Positions 15,565 through 23,342 of a DNA stretch of 33,647 nt are shown one piece after another. The notes below the pieces were generated by a model that had not been told where the DNA came from, made no database searches, and saw nothing but the letters and a program-made list of their open reading frames with translations. The translations under genes and the position numbers were made by a program. Origin of the DNA: Chloroflexi bacterium bin125 (GTDB taxonomy: Bacteria; Chloroflexota; Dehalococcoidia; Bin125); NCBI GenBank assembly GCA_002239025.1, contig MPNM01000028.1, positions 1-33,647 of the forward strand. Direction: 5' to 3'. Numbering within the stretch: the first letter of the stretch is position 1; the number at the start of each line of letters is the position of its first letter.

Positions 15565-17024
15565 CAGCCCGGCTCCTCATTCAATACCCAGGTGTCCTTA
15601 CTGCCGCCTCCCTGCGATGAGTTAACGACGTACGAACCCTCGCGCAACGCGACGCGTGTCAGACCTCCGGGAATCACCCAGGTCTCCTGGCCCGAGAGCA
15701 CAAACGGACGCAGATCGGCGCGGCGTGGCTTAAGCCGGTCGCCGTCGAACGTGGGAATCGTGCTGAAGTGGAGCAGCGGTTGAGCGATCCAGTTGCGCGG
15801 CTCCGCTTCGACCTGGGCCAGTGTCTCCTCGAGTTCAGCGCTCGATGCCTGCTCACCGATAAGCACCCCATATCCACCGGATGCGTTGGCCGGCTTGATC
15901 ACCAATTCACGCGCATGAGTGCGAATGTGGTCCAGCTCGTTGGGGACCAGTGGCGAGTAGGTCTCGACGTTCGGCAGAATCGGGTCCTCGTCCAGATAGA
16001 AGCGGATGATCTCTGGTACCCACCGATACACGACTTTGTCATCGGCGACGCCGGCGCCGGGTGCATTGACCAGGCTCACGTGCCCTCTGAAATAGGAGCG
16101 CATGAGTCCCGGCACGCCCAACATTGAGTCGGCCCGGTAGACCTCGGGGTCCAGGAAGTCATCGTCGATGCGTCGGTAGATGACGTCGATCCGCTCCAGT
16201 CCGGTGGTCGAGCGCAGGTAGACGAAATCGTCATCTCCAACCGTCAAGTCTGAACCCTCGACCAGCGGAATGCCCATCTGGTTGCTCAGAAATGAGTGCT
16301 CGAAGTAGGCCGAGTTGTAGATGCCTGGAGTGAGCAGCACTGCTCGGGGCTGATCGCCGCTGTCTGCCGGTCGCACGGAGAGCAACATGGCCATGAGTTG
16401 GTTGGGATAATCGGCGACGGCGCGCACGCCCCCGCGAGGAAACAGATCGGGCACGACCCGCAGCATCACGGTGCGGTTCTCAAGGACGTAGGACACGCCG
16501 GAAGGCGTCCTGAGATTGTCCTCCAGCACGACCATCCCTTGTTGCTGGTCACGCACCAGATCGCAACCGGCGATGTGCGCGTAGATATCCAGAGGAGGCC
16601 GAAACCCGGCCATCTCCGGCTGGAACCCCGGGGAACTGAGCACAATATCTTCCGGAATCACACGTTCCTTGAGTATCCGCTGCGACCCATAGATGTCCAG
16701 CAGAAACAGGTTGAGCGCCTGTAGTCGCTGTTTCAGCCCGGCTTCGACGTCCGACCATTCTTGCGCGCCGATGATCCGGGGAATCAAGGAGAACGGAAAG
16801 ATCCGCTCTGTGCCTTCTTCCTCCGAGTAGACGTTGAACGTGATGCCTGCGCTGAGCAACGTGAGGTCCGCGCGTTCCTCACGTAGGAGGTGGTCTTCCA
16901 GCGACCAGCCTTGCAAGATCGCGCCTAGATCGCGGTACTCATCGCGGAACGCCCCTGCGTCATCAAACATCTCGTCGTCCGACGAACCAACAGACTGATA
17001 GCCCTGAAAGAGATCCTTCGTCAT
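15564..17024 (-). CDS. circularly permuted ATP-grasp protein (DUF404/DUF407)
   Basis: A 486-residue member of the circularly permuted ATP-grasp family, expected to form amide bonds using ATP. Family landmarks are QGWSLEDHLLREERADLTLL near residues 38-57, FPFSLIPRII, LDIYGSQRIL, VVLEDNLRTPSGVSYVLENR, LLTPGIYNSAYFEH and the ATP-binding VIKPANASGGYGVLIG. It opens the alpha-E/Anbu operon. Family knowledge suggests it makes or attaches a short peptide that may mark substrates for Anbu, but no substrate has been shown. The usual partner transglutaminase is not in this operon. Confidence 0.92.
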   Translation of the reverse strand: MTKDLFQGYQSVGSSDDEMFDDAGAFRDEYRDLGAILQGWSLEDHLLREERADLTLLSAGITFNVYSEEEGTERIFPFSLIPRIIGAQEWSDVEAGLKQRLQALNLFLLDIYGSQRILKERVIPEDIVLSSPGFQPEMAGFRPPLDIYAHIAGCDLVRDQQQGMVVLEDNLRTPSGVSYVLENRTVMLRVVPDLFPRGGVRAVADYPNQLMAMLLSVRPADSGDQPRAVLLTPGIYNSAYFEHSFLSNQMGIPLVEGSDLTVGDDDFVYLRSTTGLERIDVIYRRIDDDFLDPEVYRADSMLGVPGLMRSYFRGHVSLVNAPGAGVADDKVVYRWVPEIIRFYLDEDPILPNVETYSPLVPNELDHIRTHARELVIKPANASGGYGVLIGEQASSAELEETLAQVEAEPRNWIAQPLLHFSTIPTFDGDRLKPRRADLRPFVLSGQETWVIPGGLTRVALREGSYVVNSSQGGGSKDTWVLNEEPG

Positions 17025-17181
17025 AGCTTGAGCCTATCGGTGACGGTGCTATGTGCAGCAGGCGTTTCCCAGCACGACGAACCGAGGTTGCGCAACGTTG
17101 TCAGCGCCCTTCACCAGCACACACCGGCGGCTGGTCGACGGACCGACAATCATGGCCGTCACGTGGAGTGCTTGGCTGCCG

Positions 17182-17580
17182 TTAGTGAGACGGCGACGCG
17201 AGGAAACTGGAGCGGAACTTGACACCCCAATGTCCGTCCTGGTTAGTGATGATCCAGAGCGTGTCGAACTTGTGATAGACCGTTCCGTCGGCGTGGGTAC
17301 GGTGATTCTGGAGTGCGCAGTGGGCCTTGTCGGACCCTTGCTGCACGACTTCCATGACGGCCGTGTCGGTGTGATGCCAACCTTCCGCCTCGAGTCGCGA
17401 CTGCCCTCGACGGCTGATTTCGGCGAACTCCTCGGGCGTATCAATCTGCGTGAAGACACCGTTCCAGAGGCGTACGTGTGGATAGTTGAGCGCTGACGCC
17501 AGCCGCTCATGATCCTGCGCGTTGAACGCATCCTGAAAAGCATCGACCGCTGCTCTCGCGTGCTGCGTGATGTCGGACAT
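17182..17580 (-). CDS. SnoaL/NTF2-like small protein
   Basis: A 132-residue protein with the cone-shaped NTF2-like pattern: AVDAFQDAFNAQDHERLASA at the N-terminus, then RLWNGVF and the C-terminal strand HWGVKFRSSF. Such proteins are small-molecule isomerases, hydrolases or simple binding proteins; the ligand cannot be read from sequence. I start at the ATG at 17580, preceded by GGGGAGGAAG, rather than at 17631. It is transcribed divergently from the esterase gene 91 bp away. Nothing downstream shows an operon. Confidence 0.75.
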   Translation of the reverse strand: MSDITQHARAAVDAFQDAFNAQDHERLASALNYPHVRLWNGVFTQIDTPEEFAEISRRGQSRLEAEGWHHTDTAVMEVVQQGSDKAHCALQNHRTHADGTVYHKFDTLWIITNQDGHWGVKFRSSFLASPSH

Positions 17581-17671
17581 TTCGGCTTCCTCCCCAACGT
17601 TCGAAGCGATCAGCCGCGGCTTTGTTACCATCGGCCAACCTGTGAAATGTAACCGGCCGGAGGCTGCTCAA

Positions 17672-18646
17672 ATGGCCATTCCCACGATCGACATCGAGGC
17701 ATACCTGGACGCCGACCACCTCGCGGCGATTCGGGCGTTGCCTGTGCGTGAAGATCCAGGCGATTTCGCGGCCCGGCGTGCATCAATCGCCGAGCTGCGC
17801 GCGGCAATGCCGGAAGTTCAGCTTCCTGAAAACGTTGTGCTCGAAGACCACATGGCGCCAGGCCCCGAAGGCGCGCCCGATGTCATGGTGCGCACGTACC
17901 GTCCCGCGTCGTTGCCAGCGACCGCTCCAGCGCTCTACTGGATCCATGGAGGCGGGATGGTCGTTGGCGACGTTCAGATGAACGATCCGTACTGTGCCGG
18001 CATCGCCTCGAAGCTGAACGTGCTCGTCGCCTCCGTCGAGTATCGCCTGGCGCCTGAGTATCCATTCCCGGCACCGATCGAGGACTGCTACGCGGGGCTG
18101 CGTTGGCTCGCGTCGTCGGCCGACGCATTGGGTATTGATCGCGCACGTGTGGCGATCGGTGGCGGCAGCGCCGGCGGTGGACTGGCGGCCGGATTGGCAC
18201 AGGTCGCTCGCGACCGCGGCGAGGTTGAAGTCTGCTTCCAACTGCTCGTCTATCCGATGCTCGATGATCGAAACAAGACCCGCAGCAGTAACGCGATCGT
18301 CGATTCCCGTGTCTGGAACCGCACCTCCAACCTCGCCGGATGGGACGCCTATCTCGCGGGCAATGCGGGAGGCAAGGACGTCTCTCCCTACGCGGCACCG
18401 GCTCGAGCCACGGATCTGGCGGGGTTGCCGCCTGCGTACATCAACGTCGGCACGATGGATCTGTTCATCGACGAAGACATCGCCTACGCCCAGGCGCTGC
18501 TGGACGCCAATGTGCCGACCGAGCTGCACGTCTACCCGGGAGCCTTCCACGGCTCAGCCAACATGGCGCCAAACGCCGAGATCTCAAAGCGCTGGCGCCG
18601 AGACGAACTCTCAGCCCTCGACCGCGCGCTCAATGGACCGCGATAG
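17672..18646 (+). CDS. alpha/beta hydrolase, hormone-sensitive-lipase (HSL) family
   Basis: A 324-residue carboxylesterase-like enzyme. The oxyanion motif HGGG is at 92-95, followed by VASVEYRLAPEYPFPAP, a hallmark of the HSL family. The nucleophile Ser166 lies in GGGSAGGG. The acid residue is probably in TMDLFIDED and the histidine in YPGAFHGS. It is likely cytosolic and acts on short acyl esters. The ATG at 17672 is chosen for its GGAGG upstream. The gene precedes the LLM monooxygenase by 49 bp on the same strand, so the two are probably co-transcribed and may act on related substrates. Confidence 0.93.
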   Translation: MAIPTIDIEAYLDADHLAAIRALPVREDPGDFAARRASIAELRAAMPEVQLPENVVLEDHMAPGPEGAPDVMVRTYRPASLPATAPALYWIHGGGMVVGDVQMNDPYCAGIASKLNVLVASVEYRLAPEYPFPAPIEDCYAGLRWLASSADALGIDRARVAIGGGSAGGGLAAGLAQVARDRGEVEVCFQLLVYPMLDDRNKTRSSNAIVDSRVWNRTSNLAGWDAYLAGNAGGKDVSPYAAPARATDLAGLPPAYINVGTMDLFIDEDIAYAQALLDANVPTELHVYPGAFHGSANMAPNAEISKRWRRDELSALDRALNGPR

Positions 18647-18695
18647 CCTGACTCAACCGAAGATTTCCCAACACACCAACACGGAAGCGGACCTT

Positions 18696-19733
18696 ATGGA
18701 TTGCGGAACTTTTCTGCTGCTGCAGTCGCCGGGCGGACAGGACCATACTGAGGTGTTCTCCCGAGCGACGGAGATGGCCCAGGCTGCGGACCGGCTGGGC
18801 TTCGACAGTATCTGGTGCGCCGAGCATCACTTCTCGACCTATGGCTACCTCTCTCGGCCCTTGATGTTCGCACAACACCTTGCGGCCCACACCGAGCGGA
18901 TCCGCGTCGGCTCGGCTGTCGTCGTGCTGCCACTGCATCATCCATTGGTCGTGGCCGAGGAGATCGCCACCGCCGATGTCCTCAGCGGTGGCCGCCTCGA
19001 TGTGGGTCTGGGCCGCGGCTACCAGCGCTATGAGTTCGACCGGCTCGGCCACACACTCGACGAGAGCCGGGAACGCTTCGATGAGTCCGTCGACATCCTG
19101 CTCAAGGCATTCGCCGGAGAGCCGTTCTCACACGAAGGCAAGTACTACTGCTTCGACGAGACCAGCATCTTTCCGATGCCGCTGCAGCAGCCGCACCCGC
19201 CAATCTGGGTGGTCGGCCAGAGTCACGAGTCAATCGCGGCAATCGGAGAACGTGGCTTCAACCTGGTCTCGGGCGGCTTCGGCATCCCGATCGAGCGGCT
19301 GGCGGACTTCCGCGAGACGTTTGACCGGGCGATCCCGGATCCAGCGAAACGGAAATCGGTTCGAGTCAGCACACAACGACCCGTGTACGTCACCCACGAC
19401 GAATCAGAGCTGCCGGAGATCGTCGAGCAGGCACGCTGGAACATGCGCGTGACCCTGAGTCTGCGGCAAGGTCTCGCGCGCGTCGAACACGGCCAGGCCG
19501 TCGCAATGCCCCTGGACTCGGAACCGACCGCCGAGGACCTGCTCGACCGCTACTTCGTGATGGGCACGCCTGATACGTGCATCGCCAAGATCAAGCAGCT
19601 ACGAGAGGTCATGGGGACCGACCACTTCAACGCCAACTTCTGGTTCGGCGACCTGTCACAAGAGCAGGTGCTGGGCTCCATGCAACTCTTCGCCGAAGAA
19701 GTCCTGCCGGTGATGAGGTCGGGCGAGATTTAA
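18696..19733 (+). CDS. LLM-class flavin-dependent oxidoreductase
   Basis: A 345-residue luciferase-like monooxygenase using reduced flavin (FMNH2 or F420) and usually oxygen. Family marks are LGFDSIWCAEHHF near residue 33, RIRVGSAVVVLPLHHPL, and EIATADVLSGGRLDVGLGRGY in the TIM-barrel half, then PPIWVVGQSHESI. The start at 18696 has GGAAG upstream; the open frame to 18135 is only a shadow inside the esterase gene. The substrate is unknown. The esterase just upstream suggests a small catabolic pair (ester cleavage plus oxidation). A repeat element begins about 20 bp after the stop. Confidence 0.93.
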   Translation: MDCGTFLLLQSPGGQDHTEVFSRATEMAQAADRLGFDSIWCAEHHFSTYGYLSRPLMFAQHLAAHTERIRVGSAVVVLPLHHPLVVAEEIATADVLSGGRLDVGLGRGYQRYEFDRLGHTLDESRERFDESVDILLKAFAGEPFSHEGKYYCFDETSIFPMPLQQPHPPIWVVGQSHESIAAIGERGFNLVSGGFGIPIERLADFRETFDRAIPDPAKRKSVRVSTQRPVYVTHDESELPEIVEQARWNMRVTLSLRQGLARVEHGQAVAMPLDSEPTAEDLLDRYFVMGTPDTCIAKIKQLREVMGTDHFNANFWFGDLSQEQVLGSMQLFAEEVLPVMRSGEI

Positions 19734-19752
19734 ACCTTCAACAGTGCACAAC

Positions 19753-19894
19753 TTCCCTTCTCCCCCCTTGCGAGGGAGATGCCGAAGGCAGAGGGGGGGC
19801 TGCCCGTTGGCCCTATCTGGTCATCGCCAGCCGACCCCCCTCTGTCACTCTGTGACATCTCCCCTCGCAAGGGGGGAGAGGGGAATCGGAGGAT
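19753..19894 (+). repeat. dispersed ~135-bp inverted-repeat element, copy 1
   Basis: Two arms of about 45 bp face each other around a short spacer containing CTATCTGGT. The left arm has the form CTTCTCCCCCCTTGCG..GAGATGCCGAAGGCAGAGGGGG. The right arm is its near mirror, with GTCACTCTGTGAC in place of the CCGAAGGC part. A tail with GGAATCGGAGGATATGCATC and a further G-rich block extends to about 19937. It fills the space between convergent genes (LLM monooxygenase and SDR). Confidence 0.9.
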
Positions 19895-20006
19895 ATGCAT
19901 CAGTCTCTTGCAGGGGGAGCTGCCGAAGGCTGAGGGGGTCCCACTCCCCATCGACAATGCCGTAAACCACCCATACGGTTGGTCGCTCCCCCATGTGAAC
20001 GAAAAC

Positions 20007-20792
20007 CTAGGCCCCGCCAGTCACATCAATCGTGACACCCGTGACGAAGTCGGCGTGTGATGACGCGAGGAAACAGACGACGTTGGCCTGGTCGACCGGT
20101 TCGGCGAGCCGGCCCAGGGGGGTTCCAGCGGCGGCACGTTCTTGCAGCTCCGCCGACCGGCCCTCCCAGTGCCGACGAATACGTTCGGTGAGCGTCGCTG
20201 AGGGTGCAATCGCATTGACATTGATCCCTGAGGGGCCAACCTCCAGCGCCAGCTTGGTCGTGAAGGCGATGATGCCGCCCTTGGCCGCCGCATAGGCTGA
20301 GGAGCTGCTGGCGCTCTTGCCTCGTCCGGCGATCGAGGCGAAGTTGACGATTTTGCCGCCGCCCTGCTTCGTCATCTGCGGAATCACCGCGTGACAGAAG
20401 AGGAAGGTGCCGCTGAGGTTGAAGTCGAGCACCTGCTGCCACTCCTCCATCGTCAGTTCATCGGCTCTCGCGGCCGAGTTGTCGATGATCGTCGATCCAC
20501 CGACGCCGTTGATCAGGATGTCAATCTTGCCGTAACGATCGATCACATCGGCGACGACGGCATCGACTTCGTCCTGCCTGAGCGCATTAGCGGGATAGGC
20601 ATGATGCGGCCCGCTGCCAGCCTCCGCGAACGCCTGCATCGCGTCGTCGAGTGTTTCGCGGTCGTAGTCAACGGCGGCGACTATGCCGCCTTCGGCCGCA
20701 ATGATCTCCGCGCTGACGCGGCAGATGCCGTTCGCGGCTCCACTGATCAGCGCGACCTTGTCTTCAAATCGGGCGAATGAGTTTTGAGCCAT
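20007..20792 (-). CDS. SDR-family NAD(P)-dependent oxidoreductase
   Basis: A 261-residue classical short-chain dehydrogenase. The cofactor motif reads SGAANGIC, with Cys where the third Gly of TGxxxGxG normally lies. INGVGG corresponds to the NNAG-like motif. The catalytic Ser is in the SASSSS stretch and the Tyr and Lys are in AYAAAKGG. The C-terminal VTGVTIDVTGG is usual for the family. I start at the ATG at 20792, since residues before it come from a repeat. It lies downstream of the enoyl-CoA hydratase on the same strand, separated by a GC-rich repeat. The substrate is probably a 3-hydroxyacyl or secondary alcohol, which is an inference. Confidence 0.92.
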   Translation of the reverse strand: MAQNSFARFEDKVALISGAANGICRVSAEIIAAEGGIVAAVDYDRETLDDAMQAFAEAGSGPHHAYPANALRQDEVDAVVADVIDRYGKIDILINGVGGSTIIDNSAARADELTMEEWQQVLDFNLSGTFLFCHAVIPQMTKQGGGKIVNFASIAGRGKSASSSSAYAAAKGGIIAFTTKLALEVGPSGINVNAIAPSATLTERIRRHWEGRSAELQERAAAGTPLGRLAEPVDQANVVCFLASSHADFVTGVTIDVTGGA

Positions 20793-20833
20793 ATCACCGT
20801 TCCTTGTCAACGCGTCGCGGACTTTGCCTTGTT

Positions 20834-20951
20834 TCCCTCTCCCTCTGGGAGAGGGCTGGGGTGAGGGTCCCTGCTTTGGCATTTTCGTGGCGTTCGGCTG
20901 TTGCCTGCGGCCCGGCCCTCACCCTAACCCTCTCCCTCGGGGAGAGGGGAT
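20834..20951. repeat. GC-rich inverted repeat of the CCCTCACCC/CCCTCTCCC type
   Basis: The left part CCCTCTCCCTCTGGGAGAGG with GGGTGAGGG and the right part CCCTCACCC plus CCCTCTCCC..GGGAGAGGGG are inverted against each other around about 50 bp. Each half also folds on itself. It lies between the enoyl-CoA hydratase stop and the SDR start. It is a different family from the five ~135-bp elements. I see only one copy here. Confidence 0.8.
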
Positions 20952-20987
20952 CAGAAGGCAACGTCGGCTGTTCGCACCCCCAGGCAC

Positions 20988-21845
20988 TTAGCGACCCTTA
21001 AATTCCGGCGCCCGACGCTCGCGGAGGGCTGCCCTGGCTTCGTCAGCATCTGCTGAAGTGGCGAGAATTGGTGAGGCGTTGGAAGTAAGCACTGCCGTCG
21101 TTTCAAGCGTGCTGTCCATAGCCGCCCGGATGACTCGCTTGTTAATCCAGCTCACCATTGGCGGATTACGCATGATCCGGTCGCACAAGGCCCGGACCTC
21201 TGCTTCCAGGTCATCCGAAGGGACGAGCCGGTTCAGTACTCCCCACTCCGCCGCGGTTGGGCCGTCGAGATGGCCGGTGAATGCGAACTCGAGCGCTCGC
21301 CCAAGGCCGGCCAGCCTGGTCAGGTAGTAGGCGCCGCCGTTCTCGATAATCTGACCGACCTGCTGGTAGGCGATGAATCGCGTCTTCTCGCTGCCGTAAC
21401 GGATATCGCACTGCAGCGCCATGTCCATGCCGAAGCCGGCGGCGACGCCATTGATCATCGCAATGGTTGGCTTGCGGATGTACGAAAGATCCTTCATCAA
21501 CTTCGTGATCCCGTAGTAGAAGCGCTGCCGCGTCGCGTCCAGACCACCGGCCTCGTACGGAGCGTTGCCGAGCGAGTTGTCGTCCGGTTCAAACTCGCCA
21601 AGGTCCGATCCACGCACATCCACACCGGCGCAGAAGCCGCGCCCGACACCGGTCAGCACAATCACCTTGACATCCGGATCGTCGTCCCCGGCTCTCATGT
21701 ATTCGCCGACCTTGGCCAACGTGCTGGTCCGTTCAGTACTGCCGACGGCGGCGTTGAGCTTCTCCGGTCGATTGAACTTGATCCACAGGATCCCGTTGTC
21801 TTCCTTCTCGTAGACCAGGTACGGGACAACCTCGAGTTCCTGCAT
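20988..21845 (-). CDS. enoyl-CoA hydratase/isomerase family protein
   Basis: A 285-residue crotonase-fold protein. LWIKFNRPEKLNAA is the N-terminal family motif. VIVLTGVGRGFCAGVDVRG contributes the first oxyanion-hole segment and MINGVAAGFGMDMALQCDIR the second. The Glu pair of true hydratases is not clear from sequence, so isomerase or another CoA-ester activity is possible. It is followed on the same strand by an SDR, a common pairing in beta-oxidation-like pathways. The gene is divergent to the selenoprotein gene with 155 bp between the starts. Confidence 0.92.
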   Translation of the reverse strand: MQELEVVPYLVYEKEDNGILWIKFNRPEKLNAAVGSTERTSTLAKVGEYMRAGDDDPDVKVIVLTGVGRGFCAGVDVRGSDLGEFEPDDNSLGNAPYEAGGLDATRQRFYYGITKLMKDLSYIRKPTIAMINGVAAGFGMDMALQCDIRYGSEKTRFIAYQQVGQIIENGGAYYLTRLAGLGRALEFAFTGHLDGPTAAEWGVLNRLVPSDDLEAEVRALCDRIMRNPPMVSWINKRVIRAAMDSTLETTAVLTSNASPILATSADADEARAALRERRAPEFKGR

Positions 21846-22000
21846 TTGACCCCCTCCAAACGGCTCGGCGGCTCAGATTGGAATCGAGCCTAACGCCTCA
21901 GGTACTCCAGGATGTCCTGCTGCTCACGGGATTTGGCGTGCTCACGTATGAAATCCTTAGACTGCCCAACTGAACCATGTGCCGAGTGAGGACAACTGCG

Positions 22001-23089
22001 ATGACTACAATCTCCGCTCCGTTCGCTTATGTGGACACGACCTGGCCGGTGCTTGAGCGCATGGCCGAGGCGCATCGCCGTAGCTGGGAGATGCTCGCCG
22101 CGCTAGGTGAGTGGTGGACGGGCGCTGAGCGCATTTCGATCGCCGCTGAGAGCCGGCGTGCGTCGGCATTGGTCGATGGCCTGCCCGATCCCGGTCCAGG
22201 CCCGGCGGAGCTGCCCGAGGCTGCCACCTTCGCAGTCCACAAGCTGATCGCCGATCTGCCCAACGTGACGAAGGACTGGTACGACGAAGTCACCACGGCC
22301 GACGGGATGACAGACGCTCACTACATTGAGCTCCTCGGCGTCGTCGTTAACGTCTGGTCGGTCGACGAGTTTCATCGAGCGCTTTCGCTGCCGCTGGAAC
22401 CGCTGCCGGACCCAATCGCTGGGACGCCTGGCGGGATCCGTCCGTCCGGGGCGAAACCGCATGGCAGTTGGCCGCCGACCGTCTGGCCTGATGATCTGGA
22501 CGAGCGTGACCTGGACATCTACGACGGAGAAGAGCGCGCCGCGAACGTGCGTGCCGCGATGAGCCTGCACCCTGACAGCGTCCGCTGGCTGGGCGATCTG
22601 TTCGACGCGCACTATCTCAGTTGGATCGAGATTGGTGGGGAACAGGAACCGTTCCGTGTGCTGACACGTCCCCAGCGCGAGCTAGTCGCGGCGAGAGTAT
22701 CCGCGCTGAACGAGTGCTTCTATTGAACGATTTCACACGTAATGCTGCTCGGTCGGAGCAGCGAAGGTGACGACTCGGTCAATCTCAACGGGACGGTGCG
22801 AAACGAAGTCGACAGCGGCGTCGAGCACGGCGAAGTCCTGCTGCGCTACTCGGACGCAGCCGTGGGACGCACCGCGAACCTCGCCGAGGCTCGTGAGGTA
22901 GTCAACACGGCCATGGGGCCAGACGCTGTCGTCGATTGCGCCGCAACCATCGCCAACTTCCAGCGCATGGTCAGAATCGCCGACGGTTGCGGCATTCCCC
23001 TCGATTCCATCTCACGTCGTGAGTCGGAAAAATGGCGAGAAGGTCTGCAGATCGACGGGTTCCGCAGTCGCCTGAATACGTTTGCCTGA
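22001..23089 (+). CDS. AhpD-like (carboxymuconolactone decarboxylase family) selenoprotein
   Basis: I annotate this as one 362-residue protein read through an in-frame TGA at 22724-22726, which encodes selenocysteine. Before the TGA the frame ends VSALNECFY; after it the same frame continues TISHVMLLG and runs 121 codons to 23089. The result is Cys239-x-x-Sec242-x-x-x-His246, the AhpD/CMD redox motif CxxC-x3-H with Sec for the second Cys. The C-terminal part (ATIANFQRMVRIADG) matches the family's final helices, so it is not chance sequence. A SECIS-like hairpin follows the TGA. AhpD proteins reduce peroxides or act as disulfide reductases. WWTGAERISIAAES is the N-terminal half of this doubled family. 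Start: ATG at 22001 after GAGGA. Alternative: a nonsense mutation, unlikely at exactly this codon. Confidence 0.9.
22724..22762 (+). promoter_or_regulatory. bacterial SECIS-like element with recoded UGA
   Basis: The UGA is at 22724-22726. A perfect 7-bp stem GCTGCTC (22744-22750) with GAGCAGC (22756-22762) closes the five-base loop GGTCG at 22751-22755. The loop starts with GG and lies 24 nt after the UGA, inside the known range for bacterial SECIS elements. SelB would bind here to insert selenocysteine. The selA, selB, selC and selD genes are not in the window. Confidence 0.88.
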
Positions 23090-23146
23090 GAACGGGTGAT
23101 GTAGCGACTTTCAATCTTCCCCTGGGAGGGTTGAGCCTTGACCCAA

Positions 23147-23281
23147 TCCCCTTCTCCCCCCTTGCGGGGGAGATGCCGAAGGCAGAGGGGGGTCTCTGTT
23201 GATCAGCCCTATCTGGTGATCACCGGCCGCCCCCCCTCTGTCACTCCGTGACATCTCCCCCCGCAAGGGGGGGAGAGGGGA
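23147..23281 (+). repeat. dispersed ~135-bp inverted-repeat element, copy 2
   Basis: This copy has the same plan as copy 1: a left arm with CCGAAGGCAGAGGGGG, a centre with CCCTATCTGGTGATCACC, and a right arm with GTCACTCCGTGACATCTCCC. It lies between the convergent selenoprotein and amidase genes, 57 bp after the former. Confidence 0.9.
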
Positions 23282-23342
23282 TAGCGCGGCTCGGGCGGTA
23301 ACAGTCATCTCTTGACATTCCCAGCCATCATTTCAACAAACT

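Noticed and set aside
21890-21970. minus-strand open end reading KDFIREHAKSREQQDILEYL
   Set aside because: It looks somewhat protein-like and helical, but the part with good composition has no start codon and it lies in the divergent promoter region of the selenoprotein gene. Possibly a gene remnant.
22742-23089. separate 115-codon gene downstream of the AhpD-like frame
   Set aside because: It is in phase with the upstream frame and lacks its own ribosome-binding site; it is better explained as the second part of one selenoprotein.
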